Assembly (NCBI GenBank): GCA_002418265.1
Contig: DIDS01000014.1
Location: forward strand, 62,001 to 126,000
From: Acidimicrobiia bacterium UBA5794
GTDB taxonomy: Bacteria; Actinomycetota; Acidimicrobiia; Spongiisociales; UBA5794
DNA: 64,000 bases
Direction: 5' to 3'
The notes below the pieces were generated by a model. The model was not told the origin of the DNA. It was given only the letters and a program-made list of their open reading frames with translations, and made no database searches. Positions within the stretch are counted from its first letter, which is position 1. The number at the start of each line of letters is the position of its first letter. Below, piece by piece: positions 52,587 to 60,248 of this stretch. Made by a program: the position numbers and the translations under genes.

Positions 52587-53577
52587 CCAGCCGCTCATTG
52601 AGCTGACCGATCTGGTCAAGCAGTTCCCGGTCAGGGGTGGGGTCCTCCAGCGACAGGTCGCGACGGTCAATGCCGTCGCTGGTGTGAGCATGACGATCTC
52701 GCGCGGCGAGACCGTTGGGCTCGTCGGTGAGTCGGGATGCGGCAAATCCACCCTTGGCCGTTTGCTGACACGGCTGCTTGAACCGACGTCAGGGAAAATC
52801 ATCTTCGACGGCGCCGACATCACACACCTCCAAGGCAAGCAGCTCAAGCCGTTCCGGAAACGTGTCCAGATCATCTTCCAAGATCCGTACTCCTCCCTTG
52901 ATCCACGGACCCAGGTCGGGAACTCGATCTCAGAGGGTCTCAAGCTCCACGGCATCGGGGACAAGGATGAACGGCGCGACCGAGTCACCAAGATGCTCGA
53001 ACTCGTGGGGCTTGAGGCACATCATGCGAGCCGATTCCCACACGAATTCTCTGGAGGACAACGTCAGCGGATCGGCATCGCGCGAGCTCTCATCCTCGAG
53101 CCCGATTTCGTTGTTGCTGACGAACCCGTGTCGGCGCTCGATGTCTCCGTCCAAGCCCAAGTCCTCAACCTGTTGAAGGAGTTACAGTCGGAGCTGGATC
53201 TGACACTGTTGTTCATCGCGCACAACCTCGCGGTGGTCGAGCACATCTCGGACCGTGTCGCCGTCATGTATCTGGGCAGAATTGCAGAAATCACCGACCG
53301 CGAGAGCCTCTACAAGAACCCGCTCCATCCCTACACCGAAGCATTGCTCTCTGCGATCCCGATCCCCGACCCCGATCGTCCCCGGAATCGCACGATTCTC
53401 CAGGGCGAGGTGCCCTCCCCGATCGACCCACCATCGGGGTGCTTCTTCCATCCGCGGTGCCCGATCGCTGTCGAAGGTGTGTGCGATGTCGAGGTACCCC
53501 AACTCGAGCAATCGACGACGAGCGCTGATCACCTCGCGGCCTGCCACGTCCGAACGGGCCGCCTGAGCCGGCTGTGA
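52579..53577 (+). CDS. Peptide-type ABC transporter ATPase (DppF/OppF family)
   Basis: A 332-residue ATPase paired with the preceding one. Walker A is GESGCGKSTLG at about residue 51, the Q-loop is IIFQDPYSSLDP, the signature is FSGGQRQRIG and Walker B is FVVADEPVSALD. The oligopeptide tail has PPSGCFFHPRCP with two Cys residues. It overlaps the DppD-like gene by 8 bp. A heptamer array begins inside its stop region, and transcription probably ends there. Confidence 0.94.
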   Translation: MSDQPLIELTDLVKQFPVRGGVLQRQVATVNAVAGVSMTISRGETVGLVGESGCGKSTLGRLLTRLLEPTSGKIIFDGADITHLQGKQLKPFRKRVQIIFQDPYSSLDPRTQVGNSISEGLKLHGIGDKDERRDRVTKMLELVGLEAHHASRFPHEFSGGQRQRIGIARALILEPDFVVADEPVSALDVSVQAQVLNLLKELQSELDLTLLFIAHNLAVVEHISDRVAVMYLGRIAEITDRESLYKNPLHPYTEALLSAIPIPDPDRPRNRTILQGEVPSPIDPPSGCFFHPRCPIAVEGVCDVEVPQLEQSTTSADHLAACHVRTGRLSRL

Positions 53578-53605
53578 GCCGAAAGCTGTGAGCCGAAAGC
53601 TGAAA
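53571..53605. repeat. Heptameric repeat array (5 units) at the end of the ABC operon
   Basis: GCTGTGA and GCCGAAA alternate in exact phase, ending GCTGAAA. The first unit includes the TGA stop codon of the last ATPase gene, so the array touches coding sequence. Confidence 0.75.
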
Positions 53606-53627
53606 TAGTTGGGCGCAGAGCGTCCGA

Positions 53628-54341
53628 CTATTTCTTCAATACGAGTCGAATCGCCACAATCGCGGCTTCATACAAGATGTAGAGCGGCACGGCGAGCATC
53701 ATCAGGGTGAGTGGATCCCCGCTGGGGGTGATGACGGCTGCGGCAATGAGGATCAAGACAATGGCCCACCGGCGGTTGGAGCGAAGGGTCTTGCTCGTCA
53801 GCATGCCGAATGCGGCGGCGGCGAAGAGGAACACCGGGAACTGGAATGCAATCCCGAACGCGAGAAGGAACCGCATTGCAAATTTCAGGTAGTAGTCGGC
53901 ACCGATGACAGGAACAAGGGCGTCCCCTCCAAAGCCAAGGAGAAAAACCAGTCCACGCTCGAGCGCCAGATACCCCACGAACACGCCAAGAAGAAAGAGA
54001 AACGCAAGGACAGCGACGATCGGAATGACCCAGCGTTTTTCACGCTTCGACAACGCAGGTTCGACGAACCGCCACACCTGATAGGTGATGACAGGGCTCG
54101 CAAGGATTGCCCCTCCCCACAGCGAGAGACGCATCACGACGCTGAACGCTTCGGTCACCTTGAATGTTGCAAGGGCAGCATCGGGATCGAGCTTGCGATA
54201 CGGTTCGACGAGCAAGTCGAGAATCTGCTCATTGAAGATGAAAGCGATCACCGTTCCGATGCCGAGAGCGATGACGGACTTGATGAGCCGCTGGCGCAGC
54301 TCCACGAGATGTTCGGAGAACGGCATCGTCGTCGCCGTCAT
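53628..54341 (-). CDS. tatC: Sec-independent (twin-arginine) translocase subunit TatC
   Basis: A 237-residue membrane protein with six predicted helices that binds twin-arginine signal peptides. The opening FSEHLVELRQRLIKSVIALG and the Pro/Glu region RFVEPALSKREKRW are the family signatures, and LLAFGIAFQFPVFLF is also present. Its start overlaps the tatA/B stop by 4 bp (ATGA). The nearest Tat substrate candidate is the Rieske protein encoded about 1.5 kb away on the same strand. Confidence 0.95.
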   Translation of the reverse strand: MTATTMPFSEHLVELRQRLIKSVIALGIGTVIAFIFNEQILDLLVEPYRKLDPDAALATFKVTEAFSVVMRLSLWGGAILASPVITYQVWRFVEPALSKREKRWVIPIVAVLAFLFLLGVFVGYLALERGLVFLLGFGGDALVPVIGADYYLKFAMRFLLAFGIAFQFPVFLFAAAAFGMLTSKTLRSNRRWAIVLILIAAAVITPSGDPLTLMMLAVPLYILYEAAIVAIRLVLKK

Positions 54342-54703
54342 GACTCGGCCTCTCCGTCTTCCTCATCCTGAGATGGAACTTCGGCGACTGGTTCAGCCGT
54401 CCCGAAACCGACACGATTTGGATCTGAACCGCTCAGGTTGGTGTCCAACATCTCGGTAAAGCTGTTGCCGGCCTGTTTCAGATCATCCTTGATTCCCTGA
54501 AGATCATCTCTGGCGGTCTTGATCGGATCGGCTGCATCGTGCCACTCGCCGGAGATCTCCTCGACAAACTGGGAGGTTGCCTGACGAGCCTTGGAGAGCA
54601 GCTCCCCCATCTTGCGCGCAAACTCCGGCAGTCGGTCGGGTCCAAAGATGATCAGGATCACAACCACGATGGTCACGATCTCTGCGAAAGAAAGACTGCC
54701 CAT
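54338..54703 (-). CDS. tatA: TatA/TatB-type twin-arginine translocase subunit
   Basis: A 121-residue protein with one N-terminal helix, FAEIVTIVVVILIIFGPDRLPEFARKMGE. The phase FGP-x-LPE and the following amphipathic helix define the family. The acidic C-terminal tail is disordered-looking. I cannot tell TatA from TatB by eye. The start ATG at 54701-54703 is preferred because translation further upstream only covers a repeat module. It overlaps tatC. Confidence 0.9.
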   Translation of the reverse strand: MGSLSFAEIVTIVVVILIIFGPDRLPEFARKMGELLSKARQATSQFVEEISGEWHDAADPIKTARDDLQGIKDDLKQAGNSFTEMLDTNLSGSDPNRVGFGTAEPVAEVPSQDEEDGEAES

Positions 54704-54764
54704 TTGTGGAACGCTACAACGTTCCACGACCTTCAGGGAGGCGTGCGAGCCAGCGAACCCCGTC

Positions 54765-54855
54765 AGTCCGACGTCGGAAAGCCCCCCTGCACCTCGCTGC
54801 GCTCGGCGCGTCCCCCCGCAAGCGGGAGGACGGATATGGGAGAAAGCTGAAAGCT
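54765..54855. repeat. GC-rich hairpin module (copy C) with heptamers
   Basis: The near-identical GC-rich module at 54781-54833 is flanked by AGTCCGA and CGTCGGA on one side and a doubled GAAAGCT on the other (54842-54855). The block separates tatA/B from the molybdoenzyme operon and touches the stop region of the HPP gene. Confidence 0.75.
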
Positions 54856-54857
54856 CT

Positions 54858-55478
54858 CTAACCCTTCGGAGCCCATCGTGGGTAGTCGATTCCAGCGGTA
54901 CGGTTGATGACAAATCCCTGCACGGTGAGCAATACGACTGCAAGCATCAGCACCGCAAGGTCGCGCGGGGTTGTGAGAATCCCGAGCGAAACGATCAGCG
55001 TGGTGGCACCGGCAGGGGGATGGGGCACCCTGAACCACACCATCAACCCTGATGTCAGCCCGAGCGACAGAGCGGCAGCCCCGACACGGGCAAGAGTCAC
55101 TTCAGTGGCGAGCGCGGGAGCTGCGTCAGTCAGACCGAATATCACCAGCGACAGGTAACCGGCGCCCGCTCCGATCCCGTGGCCCAGGATAGCGTTCCTT
55201 GGTGAGGCCGCCGGGTTCGTCGGAGTGTAGAAGAACAGAAATGCAGTGGGGCCAAGCGACGGAAAAACGAACGGGCTTCCGGTCAACAAGGCCGCCATCG
55301 ACATGATTCCGATTGACAACACGCCGTTGGCGAATGCGAACAGGCCCATCACCGTCGTCGAAGAGTGGCGCTTCACGAGATACGGGATCTGCATCCGGCT
55401 TGCAAGGCCAAACACGATTGCATTCATCTGTCCCCCGATGGGACCCGTTGAATCGCGTTTGAACTCCGGTTCAGTCAC
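54858..55478 (-). CDS. HPP family integral membrane protein
   Basis: A 206-residue protein with about four hydrophobic helices. The family motif is HPPAGATTLIV near residue 157, and LGPTAFLFFYTPTNPAASPRNAILGHGIG is also typical. Plant plastid and cyanobacterial members have been implicated in nitrite transport. That role would fit the nitrate-reductase-like genes before it, but it is inference here. The GTG at 55478 overlaps the preceding small gene; a later ATG at 55427 is possible. Confidence 0.85.
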   Translation of the reverse strand: MTEPEFKRDSTGPIGGQMNAIVFGLASRMQIPYLVKRHSSTTVMGLFAFANGVLSIGIMSMAALLTGSPFVFPSLGPTAFLFFYTPTNPAASPRNAILGHGIGAGAGYLSLVIFGLTDAAPALATEVTLARVGAAALSLGLTSGLMVWFRVPHPPAGATTLIVSLGILTTPRDLAVLMLAVVLLTVQGFVINRTAGIDYPRWAPKG

Positions 55479-55674
55479 GTCGCGGCAGCACCCTGTAGAA
55501 CAACACGGCGCAGATCGCCAAGCCGGTGGAAACGGCCGCGGCGGTCCAGCCGAGCTGCGGATCATGCGTCATGTACGCCTCAGCCGCGATCACGAGAAGG
55601 AACAGTTGGAGACTGACGATCAACACGACGAGAGCAAGGAGCGCAGTGCTTCCAGCCGACTTTCGTTTGGCCAT
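55471..55674 (-). CDS. Small membrane protein of the Rieske operon (DUF6755-like)
   Basis: A 67-residue protein with two hydrophobic helices (ALLALVVLIVSLQLFLLVIAA and WTAAAVSTGLAICAVLFY). Its ATG overlaps the Rieske stop by one base (TGATG), and its own end overlaps the HPP start, so it is translated within the operon. The DUF6755 label is from memory of small proteins in such loci and is not certain. It may anchor or stabilise the membrane part of the complex. Confidence 0.65.
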   Translation of the reverse strand: MAKRKSAGSTALLALVVLIVSLQLFLLVIAAEAYMTHDPQLGWTAAAVSTGLAICAVLFYRVLPRRD

Positions 55675-56192
55675 CAGTGACTGCCTCCCGAAATGCCGAC
55701 CGCCCATACCTCGCGGTCCCGAATGACCGTGTCGATACGGGTCAGCGGTCGTTCGGGTGGACCCGCTATCGCTTCACCCGCAACGCTGAAGAACCCTTCA
55801 TGACAAGGACATTCGAACTCGAAGGTCTCGATGTCCCAGAACACCACACATCCGAGGTGCGTGCATTTCTGGCTGAAAGCAACGACCTCGTTGAGTTCGG
55901 TCCGGACGATGATTGCGGGATCCTTGTCCGTCGGGTACCGGAACAGTTTGCTTCGGCCCGGCGGGATGTCATCGATGGACATGATCAGTCTTTCAGGTCC
56001 GACGTTGGCCGGTCGAAGTGATGCTGCGAGAGCCATCAGTCCACCGCTTCCTGCAAGGGCAATGGACGCGTACGCCAAAAACCGCGTGAACTCTCGACGC
56101 GTGACCTCGTCTTCGCCCGCACTTTCATACGGAAAGTCCTTCTTCCATTGTGGATCGTCCACCGGTTGATCGGCTGTCGGCTGATCGGTCAC
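55674..56192 (-). CDS. Rieske [2Fe-2S] protein with twin-arginine signal
   Basis: A 172-residue iron-sulfur protein. The N terminus carries a twin-arginine motif RREFTRF followed by a hydrophobic helix (LAYASIALAGSGGLMALAASL). The cluster ligands lie in CTHLGC and CPCHEG, as in cytochrome bc-type Rieske proteins. The mature domain should face outside the membrane and carry electrons from quinol. The GTG at 56192 has GGGAGG 4 bp upstream and starts 1 bp after the ferredoxin gene ends. Confidence 0.93.
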   Translation of the reverse strand: MTDQPTADQPVDDPQWKKDFPYESAGEDEVTRREFTRFLAYASIALAGSGGLMALAASLRPANVGPERLIMSIDDIPPGRSKLFRYPTDKDPAIIVRTELNEVVAFSQKCTHLGCVVFWDIETFEFECPCHEGFFSVAGEAIAGPPERPLTRIDTVIRDREVWAVGISGGSH

Positions 56193-56193
56193 A

Positions 56194-56811
56194 TCACCTC
56201 CCAAGTCCGAAAGGATCATCTTGCCACTGGGTCGGTTTCTCACCGATCGTGATCATGACCGGTCCAGGCTCGCTGACCACGGCTGCAACCTTTGTGCGTA
56301 CGGTCTGGCGTCCGAATTGCCAATTCCGTACCAGCGTGCCAGTGCGCTTTGCTGAGAACTCCTCGTCGGATCCGTACCACAACGCCTCCGATGGACAGAC
56401 GGACGCACACATCGGTTTCAACCCTTCGGAGGTGCGGTCGTAGCACATGTCGCATTTCATCATCTGGTCGAACGACGCAACGTACTTCGGGATGCCGAAA
56501 GGGCAGGCGTACACGCAGTTTGAGCACCCGATACATCGAGGCTTGAGGGAGGACTGGACGACACCAGACTCGTTCTGTTTGATTGCGTCAGCTGGGCACA
56601 CCTCAGCACAGGTCGGGTCTTCACAATGCATGCACACGAGCGGGACGGTCTGTGTCGAAATCGCCCGATCAATCGTATCCAACTGGATCAGGGAGACTCC
56701 GCGGTGGGTGTCACACTCGGCACAGGCAGCAACACAGGCACGACAGCCGATGCACCGGCTCTGATCGATGGCAAACACCGCCGTTGCCGGGTCATAGCCG
56801 CTTTGGATCAT
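56194..56811 (-). CDS. Four-cluster ferredoxin-like electron transfer subunit
   Basis: A 205-residue protein with four groups of Cys ligands. These are CIGCRACVAACAEC, CMHCEDPTCAEVCP, CIGCSNCVYACP and CDMCYDR with MCASVCPSEAL. They are typical of HycB/NrfC/DmsB-like subunits with four [4Fe-4S] clusters. It has no signal peptide, so it acts in the cytoplasm next to the molybdoenzyme. Its start overlaps the catalytic gene by 4 bp. It probably links that enzyme with the membrane cytochrome. Confidence 0.92.
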   Translation of the reverse strand: MIQSGYDPATAVFAIDQSRCIGCRACVAACAECDTHRGVSLIQLDTIDRAISTQTVPLVCMHCEDPTCAEVCPADAIKQNESGVVQSSLKPRCIGCSNCVYACPFGIPKYVASFDQMMKCDMCYDRTSEGLKPMCASVCPSEALWYGSDEEFSAKRTGTLVRNWQFGRQTVRTKVAAVVSEPGPVMITIGEKPTQWQDDPFGLGR

Positions 56812-59036
56812 TGGTCACCCTGCAACGTGAGGTCGCGGTCGTCGAGCAGGTCGCGGCGACCTGTGCCCTTCGCCACCTTGACGGCGCTGACCTTGTATTC
56901 CGGAATACCCGAGATCGGATCGATGGCACGTTGCGTCAGAAGATTTGCCGACTTGTCACTTGGCCAGTGATACGGGATGAAAACGGTATCTGGTCGAATC
57001 GTCTCGACAACCTTTGCCGGAGCCACCATGGTTCCACGCCGCGAGGTGATGCGCACGATGTCGCCGTCGGTAACACCCAAATTGGTCGCAAGTAGGGGGT
57101 GCATCTCGCACAGGGGTTCGGGATACTGATCAACCAGTGCTCCGATCCTTCGAGTCTGTGTTCCCGACAGGTACTGGCTCACCACGCGCCCGGTCGTAAG
57201 GTACAGCGGGTAGTCCGAGTCAGGAACCTCGGCCGATTCGCGCCAAGGGGTCGGGATGAACTTCGCCCGCCCGTCCGGGTGGAAGAACTTTCCTCCCTCA
57301 TAGAGCCGTGGTGTTCCTGGATGTCCGATCTCGGGTGCAGGCCAGAACACACCCTGCTCCTTGACGACGCGATCCCACGTGATGCCGTAGTAGTCGGCAG
57401 TCCCGCCACGGGAGGCTCTCCTGAGTTCGTTGAAGATGTCTTCGGTTGTCTCGTAGTCAAAATACTGTTTGGCCCCCAGCCGATCGGCGATGTCGCAGAT
57501 GATCTCCCAGTCCCGGCGAGCGTTGCCAGGCGGACTGACCGCAGCATTGATCTTGACGACCCGACCCTCAAGGGTCGTGACCGTACCTTCATCCTCCTCA
57601 TGAAGCGAGCCCGGCAACACGACATCTGCGTGTTGGGCGGTCTCGGAGAGGAAGAAGTCGATGTTGACGTAGTAGTCGAGTTTCCCGAGCGCTTCTCGTG
57701 TGAAGTTGGCGTCGGGGAGCGAAACGAGCGGGTTGAAGCAGATCGACAGCAGACCCTTGATCCGACCCGCATGAATCTCATTCATGATCTCCTGGGCCGT
57801 GAGACCCTTGCCGGGGAGCTGTGACTCTTCGATACCCCATACGTCGGCGATGAAGGCACGATCGTCCGGGTTCTCAATGTTGCGGTTGCCTGGCAACTGG
57901 TCGCATTTGTGGCCGTGCTCACGTCCACCCTGGCCATTGCCCTGTCCGGTGATCGTGCTCACGCCCGAGCCGGGTTTTCCATACTTGCCGGTCGCCAAGC
58001 CGAGATTGATGCATGCAAGAACGTTGTCGACACCCTTCGTGTGGTGTTCAATCCCACGTGCGTGCAGCAGCATCCCCGTCGCTGAGGTTCCCCAGATCTC
58101 GGCTGCTTCTTCGATTCTCGAAGCTGGCACCCCGGACACCCGCGCAGCCCAGTCAAGCGTTGCGCCCGACACGGCTGCTGCGGCCTCTTCGAAGCCGTTC
58201 GTATGGTTGTCGATGAAATCGTGATCGAGCCAATCGCGTTCAATGATGAGGTTGAACATGGCCGACAACACTGCGAGATCGGTACCCGGTCGGACGCCGA
58301 GAAATACGTCGGCGGTACGTGCGGCCGGGGTGACCCGGGGGTCCATGTAGATGAGCTTTGCGCCGTTGTCACGCGCACGCCAGATGTAGCTGGTTGTGAT
58401 CGGTGCACATTCCGCGATGTTCGCCCCTGCCACGAACACGACATCGGTGAGAGGGATGTCTGACCAAGGGTTGGCAGCACGATCGACGCCGAGCGCCTTC
58501 TTTCCAGCCGCACCCGCCGAGACCATGCACAAACGGCCGTTGTAGTCGAGGTTGGCCGTTCCGACGGCGACTCGTGCGAACTTGCCCATGAGATACGATT
58601 TCTCGTTCGTGAGCGACACACCCGAAAGGACGGCGAAGGAGTCAGCCCCATGTTCGGCCTGGATCCGTTTGATCTCGGACGCGGTGCGGTCGAGTGCCGT
58701 TTCCCAGTTGATCTTCCTGAAGCCCCCAACCGCCGATTCGTCCCGCGCCAGTGGCTCGGTGAGTCGATCGGGATGGCTTCCTTGGAGATACCTCTTCACC
58801 CCCTTGGGGCACAACTTGCCCTCGTTGAATGGGAAGTCGTATCGCGGTTCGAAACCGACGACCTTGTTGCCTGACACCTTCAACTTGATGCCGCATTGCT
58901 GACCGCAGAAACAGCAATGCGTATCAACGACCTTGTCGATCTCGATCCCGGCGTCCCATCCCCCCGGTGGTGTACGGTTGAGATTCGGCCCATACGTGGC
59001 AATGAGCTGCTCTTCTGTGACGGGTGTCATCGCCAT
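56808..59036 (-). CDS. Molybdopterin oxidoreductase, NarB/NasA-like catalytic subunit
   Basis: A 742-residue Mo-bis-MGD enzyme without a Tat signal, so probably cytoplasmic. The [4Fe-4S] ligands are Cys41, Cys44, Cys48 and Cys76 (THCCFCGQQCG and EGKLCPKG). Cys170 in YNGRLCM is the likely molybdenum ligand. The central block GQGNGQGGREHGHKCDQLPG and the late VLPGSLHEEDEGTVTTLEGR resemble assimilatory nitrate reductases. A formate dehydrogenase is the main alternative. The ATG overlaps the cytochrome gene stop. The modABC genes nearby fit its need for molybdate. Confidence 0.88.
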   Translation of the reverse strand: MAMTPVTEEQLIATYGPNLNRTPPGGWDAGIEIDKVVDTHCCFCGQQCGIKLKVSGNKVVGFEPRYDFPFNEGKLCPKGVKRYLQGSHPDRLTEPLARDESAVGGFRKINWETALDRTASEIKRIQAEHGADSFAVLSGVSLTNEKSYLMGKFARVAVGTANLDYNGRLCMVSAGAAGKKALGVDRAANPWSDIPLTDVVFVAGANIAECAPITTSYIWRARDNGAKLIYMDPRVTPAARTADVFLGVRPGTDLAVLSAMFNLIIERDWLDHDFIDNHTNGFEEAAAAVSGATLDWAARVSGVPASRIEEAAEIWGTSATGMLLHARGIEHHTKGVDNVLACINLGLATGKYGKPGSGVSTITGQGNGQGGREHGHKCDQLPGNRNIENPDDRAFIADVWGIEESQLPGKGLTAQEIMNEIHAGRIKGLLSICFNPLVSLPDANFTREALGKLDYYVNIDFFLSETAQHADVVLPGSLHEEDEGTVTTLEGRVVKINAAVSPPGNARRDWEIICDIADRLGAKQYFDYETTEDIFNELRRASRGGTADYYGITWDRVVKEQGVFWPAPEIGHPGTPRLYEGGKFFHPDGRAKFIPTPWRESAEVPDSDYPLYLTTGRVVSQYLSGTQTRRIGALVDQYPEPLCEMHPLLATNLGVTDGDIVRITSRRGTMVAPAKVVETIRPDTVFIPYHWPSDKSANLLTQRAIDPISGIPEYKVSAVKVAKGTGRRDLLDDRDLTLQGDQ

Positions 59037-60082
59037 CAGCCGAACCCCCCAACCCGTGCCACTTGTGCCAATCCGACAACCCGACGCCTGCATTTGGGGC
59101 ACACATCCTGATAGTGCTCTCCTGACTCGAACGAGTAGTCGAAGCCAACAGCAGGAAGCACCGCTTTGAGATCCTCCATCTGGAGAACGCTTGCAAACCC
59201 TTCCCCGCATTGAATGCAGGTCTGCTCCCCGGTTGCCTCCGCAGCCTCCTTGTAGAACGACACCCCGATGTTTGCTGGTCGCTGGAAGATGTGGAAGAGC
59301 TTTCCGAACGGGATGTAGAGCAGCCCCAAAATGACCGTGAGGGCGTGCAGGTTCGTGATGAACGCGTAGAACTGTCCTCCCATCCACAAACTGGATGCCG
59401 TCAGCATGAGCCCGGTGATCGATACCGCGAACAATCCGACCAAAGGTGCAAAGTCGGATGCCCGTTCGAGTGCAATAGCGCCGCGGTCACGCATCCGTCT
59501 GATCAAGAAAATCGCCACACCGGCGATGACGAGAAAGGCTGCGATGTTGAGCAGGTGGAACACCATGAAGCCGAAGAAGCCGCGCGAATCGAATTGGATC
59601 GTTGCAAAGGGTCCGAGAAATGCTTCGTAGAGCCGTCCGCTCTCGTCCGCCGATTCGAAGTGGAGCCAACCGAACGTCAGGGGAAACGTCACGAGCGCGG
59701 CGAGGACGCACCCCCAGAAAAGCAACTGGTGCGCAACCCACCTGACCTTGCTCCTCCCCGCGATGAAACGCTGCAGGAGGATGTTGTTGACCAGCTTTCC
59801 GACGAGGCCCACGGCATTTGACCCCCGTCGGCCTTTGGCCCGCATCGCCTCCCACCCGCGGCTGTTCAACATTGCCGTGGGAGGACGTCGAAGCCACACG
59901 ATGTAGCGATACGCGGTCGCGAACACCGCAAGTACCGTTCCGAACAGATACGGGGCAAGTGCCGGATCGAACCATTGCAGACCACTCGAACCGATGTACA
60001 CGCCAATGAGAACGAGGACCACCAGAATCGACCCAACGACGACCCCCCGTCGGTCGACTCTCGATGGTGTGGATGCAATCCC
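59036..60082 (-). CDS. Membrane cytochrome b-like subunit with C-terminal Cys ribbon
   Basis: A 348-residue protein with about five hydrophobic helices, like DsrM/HdrE/NarI proteins. Candidate heme ligands are the His residues in AHQLLFWG, VFHLLNIA, TNLHALTV and KLFHIFQRP. The C terminus has CIQCGEGF and CPKCRRR, which could bind zinc or a cluster and is not found in NarI. The ATG at 60080-60082 lacks a clear ribosome-binding site. It is the first gene of the molybdoenzyme operon and should oxidise quinol. Confidence 0.85.
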   Translation of the reverse strand, partial: GIASTPSRVDRRGVVVGSILVVLVLIGVYIGSSGLQWFDPALAPYLFGTVLAVFATAYRYIVWLRRPPTAMLNSRGWEAMRAKGRRGSNAVGLVGKLVNNILLQRFIAGRSKVRWVAHQLLFWGCVLAALVTFPLTFGWLHFESADESGRLYEAFLGPFATIQFDSRGFFGFMVFHLLNIAAFLVIAGVAIFLIRRMRDRGAIALERASDFAPLVGLFAVSITGLMLTASSLWMGGQFYAFITNLHALTVILGLLYIPFGKLFHIFQRPANIGVSFYKEAAEATGEQTCIQCGEGFASVLQMEDLKAVLPAVGFDYSFESGEHYQDVCPKCRRRVVGLAQVARVGGFG

Positions 60083-60155
60083 CATGGAGAGAACCCTAGC
60101 TCTCAGCACCCAGCTCCCAAGCGGGAGTTGGTCCCCTTGTCCTTTGTCTCCCACA

Positions 60156-60247
60156 CCCGTCCTCCCGCTTGCGGGGGGACGCGAGGAGCGAAGCGACGAT
60201 GCAGGGGGGGGCAGTCCGACTTCTGACTTCTGACTTCTGACTTCTGG
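60156..60247. repeat. Inverted GC-rich module (copy D) and heptamer array
   Basis: The GC-rich module is present in reverse orientation at 60156-60211, with a diverged middle. It is followed in phase by AGTCCGA, CTTCTGA three times and CTTCTGG (60213-60247). The array ends against the stop codon of the M23/SLH gene. Confidence 0.75.
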
Positions 60248-60248
60248 C

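Noticed and set aside
54704..54943. N-terminal extension of TatA/B
   Set aside because: The extension translates the GC-rich repeat module; TatA/B proteins begin immediately before the membrane helix, as with the ATG at 54703.
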